NCBI GenBank assembly: GCA_016720595.1
Contig: JADKKI010000006.1
Span: 248,001-312,000 of the forward strand
Length of the DNA: 64,000 nucleotides
Source of the DNA: Myxococcales bacterium
GTDB taxonomy: Bacteria > Myxococcota_A > Polyangia > Haliangiales > Haliangiaceae
Direction of reading: 5' to 3'
The notes beneath the pieces were generated by a model, which had not been told where the DNA came from, did no database searches, and was given only the letters and a program-made list of their open reading frames with translations. Shown here piece by piece: positions 56,133-64,000 of the stretch. Numbering within the stretch: position 1 is the stretch's first letter; each line of letters starts with the position of its first letter. The position numbers and the translations under genes are program-made.

Positions 56133-56916
56133 ACCGCTCCTCTTTCCACGGATCGGCGTGGTTGTTGTATCCGCGGACCTCCCAGTACCCGGGCTGGTCC
56201 TCCTTGACGAACCGCACGCCGGTGATCCACTTCGCGCTCTTCCAGAAGTAGAGATCCGGGATCAACCCACGCACCGGCGCACCGTGCGACAGCGCGAACG
56301 GCTTGCCGTTGAGCCGGTAGGTGATGAGCGCGTTGTCGGCGGTGGCCTCCTTGAGGGGCACGTTGGCCGTGTAGCCGTGTGCCGCCTCGAAGATGACGTG
56401 ACGCACGCCGTCCTTCATCCCCGCCTTCTCGGCGAGCAGCGCGACCTGCACGCCCTTCCACAGGCCGCCGATCAGCGACCAGCCGGTGACGCAGTGGACG
56501 TCGGCTTCCTTCTGCACCTGGGGCAGCTTGAGCAGCGCCGCATAGTCGAGCTCGAACGGCGTCTTGACCTCGCCGTGCACCTTGAGCTTGAAGGTCCGCA
56601 CATCGCCATCGCCTTCGTCGCCCCCCATCGCGCGGAGCTGCTCGAGCGCACGCTGCCCGGGCGGCAGTCGCTCGCGTCCATCCTTGCGCTTCTCGGCGCG
56701 CGCCTTCCGCGACAGATCATCGGCCGCGATCCGGAGCAGCGTTCCACCGAGCGCCATGCACGCGGTCCCGACGGCCGCGGACTTGATGAACTGCCGCCGG
56801 TCCCAGGCGCGCTTGAGCTCCGGGTAACGGTCGAGGTCGGGCTTGCCGTCGTCGTCGTGGTTCAAGATGGGCTCCTGCACGGCGCGCGTGGGGCAAGCGT
56901 AACTCGCCTTCCGCAC
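56125..56916 (-). CDS. Molybdopterin-dependent oxidoreductase (sulfite-oxidase/MsrP fold), Tat-exported
   Basis: 263 residues. A twin-arginine-type signal (D39-R-R-Q-F-I-K45) sits after an unusually long N-terminus; GTG at 56880 is a shorter start. The sulfite-oxidase Moco domain has the Mo-coordinating Cys142 in 'ADVHCVTGWSLIGGLWKGV', then 'AAHGYTANVPL' and 'HGAPVRGLIPDLYFWKSAKW'. It likely works in the periplasm on a small oxidised or reduced substrate (methionine sulfoxide reductase or sulfite-oxidase type). It pairs with the PepSY membrane protein in an overlapping operon. Confidence 0.88.
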   Translation of the reverse strand: MRKASYACPTRAVQEPILNHDDDGKPDLDRYPELKRAWDRRQFIKSAAVGTACMALGGTLLRIAADDLSRKARAEKRKDGRERLPPGQRALEQLRAMGGDEGDGDVRTFKLKVHGEVKTPFELDYAALLKLPQVQKEADVHCVTGWSLIGGLWKGVQVALLAEKAGMKDGVRHVIFEAAHGYTANVPLKEATADNALITYRLNGKPFALSHGAPVRGLIPDLYFWKSAKWITGVRFVKEDQPGYWEVRGYNNHADPWKEERYA

Positions 56917-57009
56917 TGCGCCGCCTCACTTGGATACGGCTGACCCGCAAGGTGGTTACGAGCCAGCCTCCAGATCGGCCCGATCCGTGTCATCGCACGG
57001 AGTTACAGC

Positions 57010-57660
57010 TCAGGCCTGGCCGAACACGGGGACCAGCGTTCCCGTGGTCAGCGCGTTTTTCGGAGACGCCAGGAACGCGATGGTCTCGGCGATCTCCGTC
57101 GGCTTGGGCCACTTGCCGTGGTCCGCCTTCGGCATCGAGGCCCGGTTGGCCGGCGTGTCGATGGTGGATGGCAGCACCGCATTGACGAGGATCCCGTCCG
57201 CGAGCAGCTCGACGGCCAACGTCTGCGTGAGCGAGGCGACGCCCGCCTTGCCCGCGACGTACGCCGCCATCCCGCCCACCGGCGCGATCACCGGTCGCGC
57301 TCCGACGTTGACGATCCGCCCGCCGACCCCGCCCTTGCGCATGGACTTCACGGCCTCGCGGCAGGTCAGAAAGCAGGTGGCGGTGTTGAGCCGCCACTGC
57401 GCCTCGAAGTCCGCGAGCGAGGTGCTCTCGATCGGCGCCATCGCGAAGCCACCGACCAGATGGATCGACGCCCAGATCGGCGGCAGGGCCGCATAGAACG
57501 CCGTCGCCGACGCTTCATCATCCAGCTGGACGTCCGGGCGATCCGCGACGTGAACGATCGCGCCCATCGCCTGCAGGACCTCGACGACACCCTTGCCGAG
57601 CGCGCCGCGGCCACCCGTCACGACGACGTGGCGGTCCTTCAGAGAATGATCCCGCCGCAC
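57010..57660 (-). CDS. Short-chain dehydrogenase/reductase
   Basis: 216 residues from the GTG at 57660, which overlaps the end of the upstream VWA gene by 22 bp; longer frames are shadows of that gene. The Rossmann motif is TGGRGALGKG; 'IVNVGARPVIAP' and the catalytic Y-x3-K in 'AAYVAGKAGVASL' are present, with 'VNAVLPSTIDTPANRA' as in classical SDRs. NAD(P)-dependent; substrate unknown. Translation is probably coupled to the VWA lipoprotein gene, an odd partner. Confidence 0.85.
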   Translation of the reverse strand: MRRDHSLKDRHVVVTGGRGALGKGVVEVLQAMGAIVHVADRPDVQLDDEASATAFYAALPPIWASIHLVGGFAMAPIESTSLADFEAQWRLNTATCFLTCREAVKSMRKGGVGGRIVNVGARPVIAPVGGMAAYVAGKAGVASLTQTLAVELLADGILVNAVLPSTIDTPANRASMPKADHGKWPKPTEIAETIAFLASPKNALTTGTLVPVFGQA

Positions 57661-58583
57661 GCGGCCTGGAACTTGGCGAGGACGTCCGTGAGCGCCATCG
57701 TCAGGTTGCCGGCGCAGATCGACGAGAACACGGCCTGCTGCGAGCCGTTGGCGTTCGCCATCTGGACGAACTGCTTGAGCCGCGTGGCCTCGGCCGCGTT
57801 GCCGAAGCTCGAGTTGCACGAGGTCTCGCCGGCGATCACGCCCGCGGCCCACCGCGAGCGGTGACCCTTCAGCGTGTCGAAGAACTGGATCGCATCCGAA
57901 GGGTTGAAGGTCAGCGTGGGGCCCGAGTTCGGGTTCGACGCATCGATCACGAAGTTGTTATCCGTCGACGAGCCATCATCCTCGTCGGTCAACATCACCA
58001 CGCCGAGCAGCGCGTCGTCCCGGAGGAAGCCGGCGTTCTCACCGCTGGTCACGCGATCCGAGAGCGACCACTTCGCCATCATCAGCGGCATCTCGTACGA
58101 GGGACCACCGGTGCCGACGTTCGCGCGGCAGCCGAGCGTGGTGCCGAGGTTCGGCGTGGTCGCATCGAGCCAGCGCGTGGCGACGCCGCAGTTGTTCTTG
58201 AACTTGCCGTTGTCGCCGTGCTCGGTCTGCGGAAGGCTCGTGCCGCCGAGGTTGATCGAGTAGCTGATGTCCTTGCCCGTCGTGGTCACCGCGATGCGGA
58301 AGTCCACGTGCTCGCCGGCCTCGTTGACGTAGTTCTGGAGCACGCTGGCGAACATCGGGAAGTTCGAAGCGAGGTTGGATTGCTCCTCGGACATCGAGCC
58401 CGAGTCGTCGACGACGAACACGAGGTCCATCTTGTTGCACTTGCGTGGCTCACCGATGCTGGCATCGGGGCCCGTCGTATCGTCACCCATCGTGTCGTCG
58501 CCGGTACCGCTGCGGCCCGAGGGGCCACAAGCGACGAGCGACAGGGTGCAACACAGCAAGAACGAACCGGTAATCGGCTTCAT
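57639..58583 (-). CDS. VWA-domain lipoprotein
   Basis: 314 residues from the ATG at 58583, chosen for GAGGGG seven bases upstream and the lipoprotein signal ('MKPITGSFLLCCTLSLVAC', Cys19). After an Asp/Thr-rich linker the von Willebrand factor A domain begins with the MIDAS motif D-x-S-x-S ('LVFVVDDSGSMSEEQ'); 'VVMLTDEDDGSS' supplies further metal-site residues. The protein sits in the envelope and probably mediates metal-dependent protein adhesion. It has one of the few conventional ribosome sites. Confidence 0.85.
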   Translation of the reverse strand: MKPITGSFLLCCTLSLVACGPSGRSGTGDDTMGDDTTGPDASIGEPRKCNKMDLVFVVDDSGSMSEEQSNLASNFPMFASVLQNYVNEAGEHVDFRIAVTTTGKDISYSINLGGTSLPQTEHGDNGKFKNNCGVATRWLDATTPNLGTTLGCRANVGTGGPSYEMPLMMAKWSLSDRVTSGENAGFLRDDALLGVVMLTDEDDGSSTDNNFVIDASNPNSGPTLTFNPSDAIQFFDTLKGHRSRWAAGVIAGETSCNSSFGNAAEATRLKQFVQMANANGSQQAVFSSICAGNLTMALTDVLAKFQAACGGIIL

Positions 58584-58708
58584 AAACTTCCCCTCGAAGT
58601 TGCGCGGACGATACACAGCCCGAGTTCTGATCGAAAGCGTTTTGTTACGTGCCGGGCCTTGCACAAGCGCTTTGCACAGATCGCGCAACGCGTTAGAAGC
58701 CTTCAAGC

Positions 58709-59407
58709 ATGGGCGCACAATGGAAGGCCGCCGGTAAGCTCGCGAACGCCAACGCACGCGGCAAGATCATCAGCCGGCTCTCGAAGGAGATCATGCTCGC
58801 CGCCAAGGCAGGAGCCGACCCCGCCGGGAACGCACGGCTCCGCGCGGCGATCGAATCCGCGAAGAAGCAGTCGATGCCGCGCGACAACATCGAGCGCTCG
58901 ATCAAGCGCGGCGCAGGCCTCCTCGACGACGCCGTCAGCTTCGAGACGGTGACCTACGAGGGCTTCGCTCCCCATCGTGTGCCCGTGATCGTCGAGTGCC
59001 TGACCGACAACAAGAACCGGACGACCACGAGCATCCGCGTCCTGTTCCGCAAGGGGCAGCTCGGCACCTCTGGCTCGGTGTCGTGGGACTTCAGCCACGT
59101 CGGGCTGGTCGATGCCTCGGCACCCGACGGCGCCGATCCCGAGGAAGCCGCGATCGAGGCCGGGGCCCAGGACTTCGAGCCCGACGGCGAAGGTGGCTTC
59201 CGGTTCTACACCGAGCCGACGGATCTCGACGCCGTGACCAAGGCGCTCTCTTCACGCGGATGGGTGGTCGCGACGATGCGCATCGGCTGGCGCGCCAAGA
59301 ACCCGAGCAAGCTCGACGACGCTGCGGCCCGGGCCGAGGTCGAGCAGTTCCTGGCCGAGATCGACGAGGACGACGACGTGCAGCACATCTACGTCGGCTA
59401 CGTCTGA
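58709..59407 (+). CDS. YebC/TACO1-family protein
   Basis: 232 residues, standard length. The N-terminal helical domain ('[20 protein letters not shown]', '[17 protein letters not shown]') and the two alpha/beta domains ('[20 protein letters not shown]') match the family. Members were annotated as transcription regulators, while recent work links them to translation of proline-rich stretches, which several proteins here contain. Cytoplasmic. TAGAAG is 9 bases before the ATG. Single gene, divergent from the VWA gene. Confidence 0.92.
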   Translation: MGAQWKAAGKLANANARGKIISRLSKEIMLAAKAGADPAGNARLRAAIESAKKQSMPRDNIERSIKRGAGLLDDAVSFETVTYEGFAPHRVPVIVECLTDNKNRTTTSIRVLFRKGQLGTSGSVSWDFSHVGLVDASAPDGADPEEAAIEAGAQDFEPDGEGGFRFYTEPTDLDAVTKALSSRGWVVATMRIGWRAKNPSKLDDAAARAEVEQFLAEIDEDDDVQHIYVGYV

Positions 59408-59439
59408 GGGATTTCCCGCGTTCGCAGGGGTAGCTACGC

Positions 59440-59445
59440 TACGCT
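59440..59445 (+). promoter_or_regulatory. -10 box TACGCT, leaderless-type
   Basis: TACGCT ends 7 bases before the GTG at 59453; a second TACGCT directly precedes and overlaps it by one base (59435-59440). Confidence 0.5.
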
Positions 59446-59452
59446 GTCAGCT

Positions 59453-61144
59453 GTGGACCCGGGCGATGCCACCGAGGCTGATCCTCGCGATCCCGAGGCC
59501 GACATCGGCACTCAGGCCGCATCACCGCGTGCGATCGCCGACGTGGCCTCCGCCTCCGAGGACTTCACGGCGGTGCTGGATGCCAAGCGCTCGAGCGCGT
59601 GGGCCAGCGGCTCGAAGGGCCCCATCCCGACCGCCGCGCAGGCGCTCGACCACGCCGATCTCCCGCGCATGCGGGTGTTCCACATCTTCGGGATCCTCGC
59701 GCCTCTGACCGCGATCGCGCTGTCGGTGATGATCGGCGCGGATCCGCGCGCGCAGAAGATCTTCTGGGTCGGCGCAGGCGTGATGTCGCTCGCCAACGTC
59801 GGGCTGGTCTGGCTCTCCGGCAAGCCAGAGCGCTGGCAACCGCGACCCGTCGGCGTGCTGTGGATCGTCGCGACCCTCGGCGGCGTCCCACCGATGCTCT
59901 ACTACTTCGGTCCGTTCTCCGCGATCGTGATGGTGCCGATCCTGGGCATCATCCTGATCTCGCTCGGGCGCAGCCGGTGGATCTCGCTGTCGATCGCCGC
60001 GATCTGCATCGCGAGCCACGCGCTGCTCGCGATCCCGATCATCGCCGGCTGGATCGACGACGTCGGCCTGTTGTCCAGCATCGTGGCGACCCCCGGGCAG
60101 CTCGCGATCGCGGAGGTGCTCGTCCTCGGCTTCCAGGTCGCAGCCTACATGCTCGGGCGCTGGGCGCGACGCACCAACACGGAAGCGATCTCCGAGCTCC
60201 AGAACGCGATGCAGCTGATCGGCGATCAGCAGCAGGCGCTCGCCGAGGTCAAGGACGACGTCGCCCGTCAGAAGCACGCCGACGAGGGCCGCTGGACCGG
60301 GCAGGTGATGGGCGGCTTCAAGATCGGGCTCGTCCTCGGGCGGGGCGCGATGGGCGATGTCTACGAGGCGATGGGGGCAGATGGACGCTCGATCGCGATC
60401 AAGCTGCTCAACACGCGCTCGTCCTCGAGTGAATCGCTGATCGATCGCTTCCACCGCGAGATGGAGGTCGCCGCGCGGCTGTCGTCGCCGAACATCGTCG
60501 AGGTGATCGCGCTGTCCTCGCCCGATGCCGTGGTGCCCTACATCGCGATGGAGCGGCTGTACGGCACGGATCTGGCCACCCGGCTGCGCGCCGAGCCCCG
60601 CATGCCCGCCGACGAGATCAGCGTCCTCCTCGATCAGGTCGCGCGCGGGCTCGAGGTCGCGCGGACCGCAGGCGTGGTCCACCGCGATCTCAAGCCGCAC
60701 AACCTGTTCCTCCACGAGGGCGCGACCTGGAAGATCCTCGACTTCGGGGTCTCGAAGCTGGTCGGCAGCGAAGGCACCCTGACCGGCGAAGGCGTGGTGG
60801 GGACGCCGCAGTACATGGCACCCGAGCAGGCCTCGGGCGGGCAGGTCACGCACCTCGCGGATGTCTATGCACTGGGGGCGATCGCATATCGGTGCCTCAC
60901 CGGGCGGTCGCCGTTCAAGGGCAAGGATCTCGCCGAGCTCGTGTACCAGGTCGTCCACCAGCCGCCGACCCGACCGAGCGTGCTCGGCAAGGTCTCGCCC
61001 CAGGTCGAGGCCGTCCTCGCGATCGCGATGGCCAAGGATCCGCGCCGGCGGTACCCCTCGGCGTTGTCGTTCGCGCACGCGTTCGCCGCCGCGCGACGAA
61101 GTGGAGCCCCTGCGATCGAGTCACCACCAAACGCATGGAGCTGA
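59453..61144 (+). CDS. Ser/Thr protein kinase with N-terminal six-span membrane domain
   Basis: 563 residues. Residues ~75-235 contain six hydrophobic spans, then a coiled coil (~243-275) and a C-terminal kinase domain (~287-550): 'LGRGAMGDVY' (295-304), the Lys of 'SIAIKLLN' (317), 'VVHRDLKPHN', 'ILDFGVSKL' and 'GTPQYMAPEQASGG'. The order (membrane sensor first, kinase last) is the reverse of the other two kinases in the window. It probably senses a membrane or envelope signal. The last codons are 25 bp from the agmatine deiminase start. Confidence 0.9.
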   Translation: MDPGDATEADPRDPEADIGTQAASPRAIADVASASEDFTAVLDAKRSSAWASGSKGPIPTAAQALDHADLPRMRVFHIFGILAPLTAIALSVMIGADPRAQKIFWVGAGVMSLANVGLVWLSGKPERWQPRPVGVLWIVATLGGVPPMLYYFGPFSAIVMVPILGIILISLGRSRWISLSIAAICIASHALLAIPIIAGWIDDVGLLSSIVATPGQLAIAEVLVLGFQVAAYMLGRWARRTNTEAISELQNAMQLIGDQQQALAEVKDDVARQKHADEGRWTGQVMGGFKIGLVLGRGAMGDVYEAMGADGRSIAIKLLNTRSSSSESLIDRFHREMEVAARLSSPNIVEVIALSSPDAVVPYIAMERLYGTDLATRLRAEPRMPADEISVLLDQVARGLEVARTAGVVHRDLKPHNLFLHEGATWKILDFGVSKLVGSEGTLTGEGVVGTPQYMAPEQASGGQVTHLADVYALGAIAYRCLTGRSPFKGKDLAELVYQVVHQPPTRPSVLGKVSPQVEAVLAIAMAKDPRRRYPSALSFAHAFAAARRSGAPAIESPPNAWS

Positions 61145-61168
61145 GCGCGATCTGCTACAAGGCGTCTC

Positions 61169-62179
61169 GTGAGCACCTCGTTCCGGATGCCAGCCGAGTG
61201 GGCCCCGCACACCGCGGTGTGGACCGCGTGGCCCCACGATCCCGAGCAGTGGCTCGAAGGTCTCGAGGCGCCGCAGCGCGCGCTCATGAACATGGTCGCG
61301 GCGATCGTCGATCTCGAGCACGGCCTGCCGCGCGGTGAGCGGGTGGAGCTCCTGGTCCGCCACGCAGCCGACGAGGCGGCGGCGCGTGCCCTGCTCGGAC
61401 CCGCGGCCCAGGGCGTCACGTTCCACCATGGCCCGTATGGCGATGTCTGGTTGCGCGACACCGGGCCGATCTTCGTCACGCGGGATGGCGAGCTCGCGGC
61501 CGCGCGGTTCCGGTTCGATGGCTGGGGCGGGAAGTACGTGATGAAGGGCGACGCCGAGGTCAGCGCGCGCGTGATGGCGTGGTCCGGCGTTCGCGGTGCG
61601 GCGTTCGAGTTCGTGCTCGAAGGCGGGGCGGTCGAGGTTGATGGCCAGGGCGCGCTCCTCACCACCAAGCAGTGCTTGCTCGGCGGCGCGCGGAACCCGG
61701 GCCTCGATCAGCGCGCGCTCGAAGCGCGGCTGCAGTGGGCGCTCGGCGCGGATCGCGTGACCTGGCTCGATCGCGGCCTCGTCAACGACCACACCGATGG
61801 CCACATCGACACGCTGGCCCGGTTCGTGGCGCCGGGCGTGGTCGCCTGCATGGAGCCCGGCCCCAGCGATCCCAATCGCGAAGCCCTCGCCGGGATCATC
61901 GCGGACCTGCGCGCCGCCAAGCTCGAGGTCGTCACCGTGCCCTCCCCGGGTGCGGTGCACGATGCGAGCGGCATGCTGATGCCCGCGAGCTACATGAACT
62001 TCTACATCGCGAACACCACCGTCGTGATCCCCACGTACGGCGTGGCCGCCGATGATGCCGCCGTGGCGGCGATCGCGGAGATGTTCTGTGGGCGCCGCGC
62101 CGTCGCACTCGATGGCAAGACCGTGGTCGTCGGCGGTGGCGCGTTCCACTGCTCGACGCAGCAGCAGCCAATCGCCTGA
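61169..62179 (+). CDS. aguA: Agmatine deiminase
   Basis: 336 residues of the peptidyl-arginine-deiminase-like family. The pentein motifs are present: 'DVWLRDTGPIFV', 'RFDGWGGKY', 'HTDGHIDTLARFV' and the catalytic Cys328 in 'GGAFHCSTQQQP' (commonly GGGNIHCITQQxP). It hydrolyses agmatine to N-carbamoylputrescine and ammonia. The amidase for the next step lies 590 bp downstream. TACAAG is 7 bases before the GTG. Together they form the agmatine route to putrescine; no arginine decarboxylase was seen. Confidence 0.92.
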   Translation: MSTSFRMPAEWAPHTAVWTAWPHDPEQWLEGLEAPQRALMNMVAAIVDLEHGLPRGERVELLVRHAADEAAARALLGPAAQGVTFHHGPYGDVWLRDTGPIFVTRDGELAAARFRFDGWGGKYVMKGDAEVSARVMAWSGVRGAAFEFVLEGGAVEVDGQGALLTTKQCLLGGARNPGLDQRALEARLQWALGADRVTWLDRGLVNDHTDGHIDTLARFVAPGVVACMEPGPSDPNREALAGIIADLRAAKLEVVTVPSPGAVHDASGMLMPASYMNFYIANTTVVIPTYGVAADDAAVAAIAEMFCGRRAVALDGKTVVVGGGAFHCSTQQQPIA

Positions 62180-62184
62180 GCTGA

Positions 62185-62727
62185 TCACGTGAAGTAGGTG
62201 GTCGCAGCCGCGATCGCCGTCGTGTCCTGCTCGACGTCGCCGGGGCGGTTCCCGTGCCCGACGAGTGCTCCCGGCCAGGTCATCTTCATGTAGTCCGCGG
62301 TCCTGCGCAGCGTATCGATCACGGGGAGCGACGACCCGGCCGCGTCGTCATCCGAGTCGACGACGATGGCATGTAGCGCGCGGCCCTCCATCGCCTTCAA
62401 GAAGCCGAGCTCCTTGTCGCGCATCCAGGCGCTCCAGTGATCGAGATAGAGCGCGAGCGTCCACGGCAAGCTGTACCAGTACACCGGCGTCATGAGGACG
62501 AGGTCCGTGGCCGCGAGGGTGGCGTCGCAGAGCAACTTCGCGTTGTGGGTTGGTGTGGCGTAGCCCGTCGAGTGGCGCGTGTCGGCGAACGGCTCGAGGG
62601 GATGATCGGTGAGGCGCAGCCAGGTCTGTGTGATCTCGGGTGCCAGCCCCCGCGCCGCGAGACGTGCCAGACGTTCACTGTTGCCATCGACGCGTGTACT
62701 CGAGAGGACAAACAGGAACGATCGCAT
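62185..62727 (-). CDS. Flavodoxin-like NAD(P)H-dependent FMN reductase/oxidoreductase
   Basis: 180 residues. The flavodoxin-like fold begins 'FLFVLSSTRVDGNSERLARL' (phosphate-binding loop S-S-T-R-x2-G-N-S) and continues 'LVLMTPVYWYSLPWTLALYL', typical of NADPH-dependent FMN reductase or MdaB-like quinone reductases. Cytoplasmic. It lies on the opposite strand between aguA and aguB, so it is not part of that pathway's transcript. TAACGT is 6 bases before the ATG. Confidence 0.8.
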   Translation of the reverse strand: MRSFLFVLSSTRVDGNSERLARLAARGLAPEITQTWLRLTDHPLEPFADTRHSTGYATPTHNAKLLCDATLAATDLVLMTPVYWYSLPWTLALYLDHWSAWMRDKELGFLKAMEGRALHAIVVDSDDDAAGSSLPVIDTLRRTADYMKMTWPGALVGHGNRPGDVEQDTTAIAAATTYFT

Positions 62728-62733
62728 GTGGCG

Positions 62734-62739
62734 ACGTTA
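62734..62739 (-). promoter_or_regulatory. -10 box TAACGT, leaderless-type
   Basis: On the minus strand TAACGT ends 6 bases before the ATG at 62727. The outward TAATGT of aguB (62754-62759) lies 14 bp away. Confidence 0.5.
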
Positions 62740-62769
62740 CCGTGTCGTTCGGGTAATGTTCGCCAGGCA

Positions 62770-63624
<855 letters not shown>

Positions 63625-63712
63625 GCGTGCGACCGCAGCCCGGGTCGATACGTCCGGACCCGGGCGTGCTGTTCCTTGAACCGAATCCGCCGCCGCGGTT
63701 GTCTCACTCACC

Positions 63713-64000
63713 ATGATCCGCCGTCATGTCCTCGCCGCGCTCGCCGCCGGGATCTCCGCCGGTGACGACGACGCCGCCCGTGCGGCGCTGAAGAACGTGG
63801 ATTGGCTGCTGCGCCGGCCCGCGAAGAAGCGCCTCGAGCGCGCGCTGATCGATGCCGCGCTGGCCACCAACGAGCTCGGCGGCGCGGTGGATCCCGAGGC
63901 GGCGCGTCACGTTCAGCGGGTGGCGGCCCTCCAGCTCGCGCACGCCGCACCCGACGACGTCTGCGACCACGCTCGCATCGAGGCCGCATACGCGGCGTTG
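63713..64000 (+). CDS. Unknown helical protein, truncated by window end
   Basis: 96 codons from the ATG at 63713 with no stop before the window ends. The product is Ala/Arg-rich and helical ('MIRRHVLAALAAGISAGDDD', 'VDWLLRRPAKKRLERALIDA', 'PEAARHVQRVAALQLAHAAP'). There is no signal peptide and the family is not recognised. Codon use fits the neighbours (third positions mostly G or C), which supports it being real. Confidence 0.55.
   Translation, partial: MIRRHVLAALAAGISAGDDDAARAALKNVDWLLRRPAKKRLERALIDAALATNELGGAVDPEAARHVQRVAALQLAHAAPDDVCDHARIEAAYAAL

Noticed and set aside
58655..58678. Sigma-54 promoter or tandem operator: GG-N10-GC and two TTGCACA repeats upstream of the YebC gene
   Set aside because: The TTGCACA copies are 13 bp apart, which does not fit the -24/-12 spacing, and the GG-N10-GC match lacks the surrounding consensus. 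No enhancer-binding protein is nearby.

Overview
The window is very G+C-rich and has the gene content of a myxobacterium-like member of the phylum Myxococcota, perhaps the Kofleriaceae/Haliangiales side (inference). It carries three membrane-anchored Ser/Thr protein kinases with different architectures, one with a beta-propeller. It also has many lipoproteins of unknown function, an FHA-winged-helix regulator, a 2,580-residue TPR protein, and the end of a sigma-70-like gene resembling a myxobacterial family. Both strands are densely coded. I saw no rRNA, tRNA, CRISPR array, phage or insertion sequence.

Layout. 0-7 kb: sigma-like gene end, beta-propeller lipoprotein, LysR regulator, then a three-gene leftward operon: zinc-ribbon/FHA/winged-helix regulator, alpha/beta-hydrolase fused to an acyl-CoA synthetase, membrane protein. 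7-18 kb: glycine-rich lipoprotein, a kinase operon, a lipid-kinase-like protein, two paralogous lipoproteins, a crotonase, and a pair of paralogous secreted proteins with conventional ribosome sites and a terminator. 18-29 kb: the giant TPR protein and a TonB-dependent receptor. 29-37 kb: class II photolyase, thioredoxin with a His-rich tail, universal stress protein, rhomboid protease, SDR, and a kinase with a propeller.

37-50 kb is a polysaccharide locus. It contains a tyrosine-kinase-like protein, TviB- and WbpP-like enzymes (route to UDP-GalNAcA), a GT4 glycosyltransferase, a PilZ protein, a CE4 deacetylase, a Wzy-type polymerase/ligase and an outer-membrane barrel. Mixed with these are a HiPIP-like protein, a repeat protein, a tandem AAA+ ATPase and an extreme acidic/basic low-complexity protein. 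50-57 kb: a palindromic repeat cluster, a metallopeptidase-like lipoprotein, a PLP decarboxylase, two barrel proteins (the second running into a 295-bp tract with no A or T, probably an assembly fault), and a molybdopterin enzyme with its PepSY membrane partner. 57-64 kb: SDR and VWA lipoprotein, YebC, a kinase, and agmatine deiminase with N-carbamoylputrescine amidase around an opposite-strand flavoprotein.

The most striking signal is regulatory. At least 17 gene starts have a hexamer TANNNT ending exactly 6-8 bases before the start codon. This is what leaderless mRNAs would look like, and only a handful of genes have a clear Shine-Dalgarno sequence. In several divergent pairs the two outward -10 boxes lie 18-19 bp apart inside a gap of about 45 bp, so each box sits where the opposite promoter's -35 would be. 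A second unexplained element is a palindromic intergenic repeat with 20-21-bp perfect arms, present near 30.4 kb and again, partly duplicated, near 50.3-50.7 kb.
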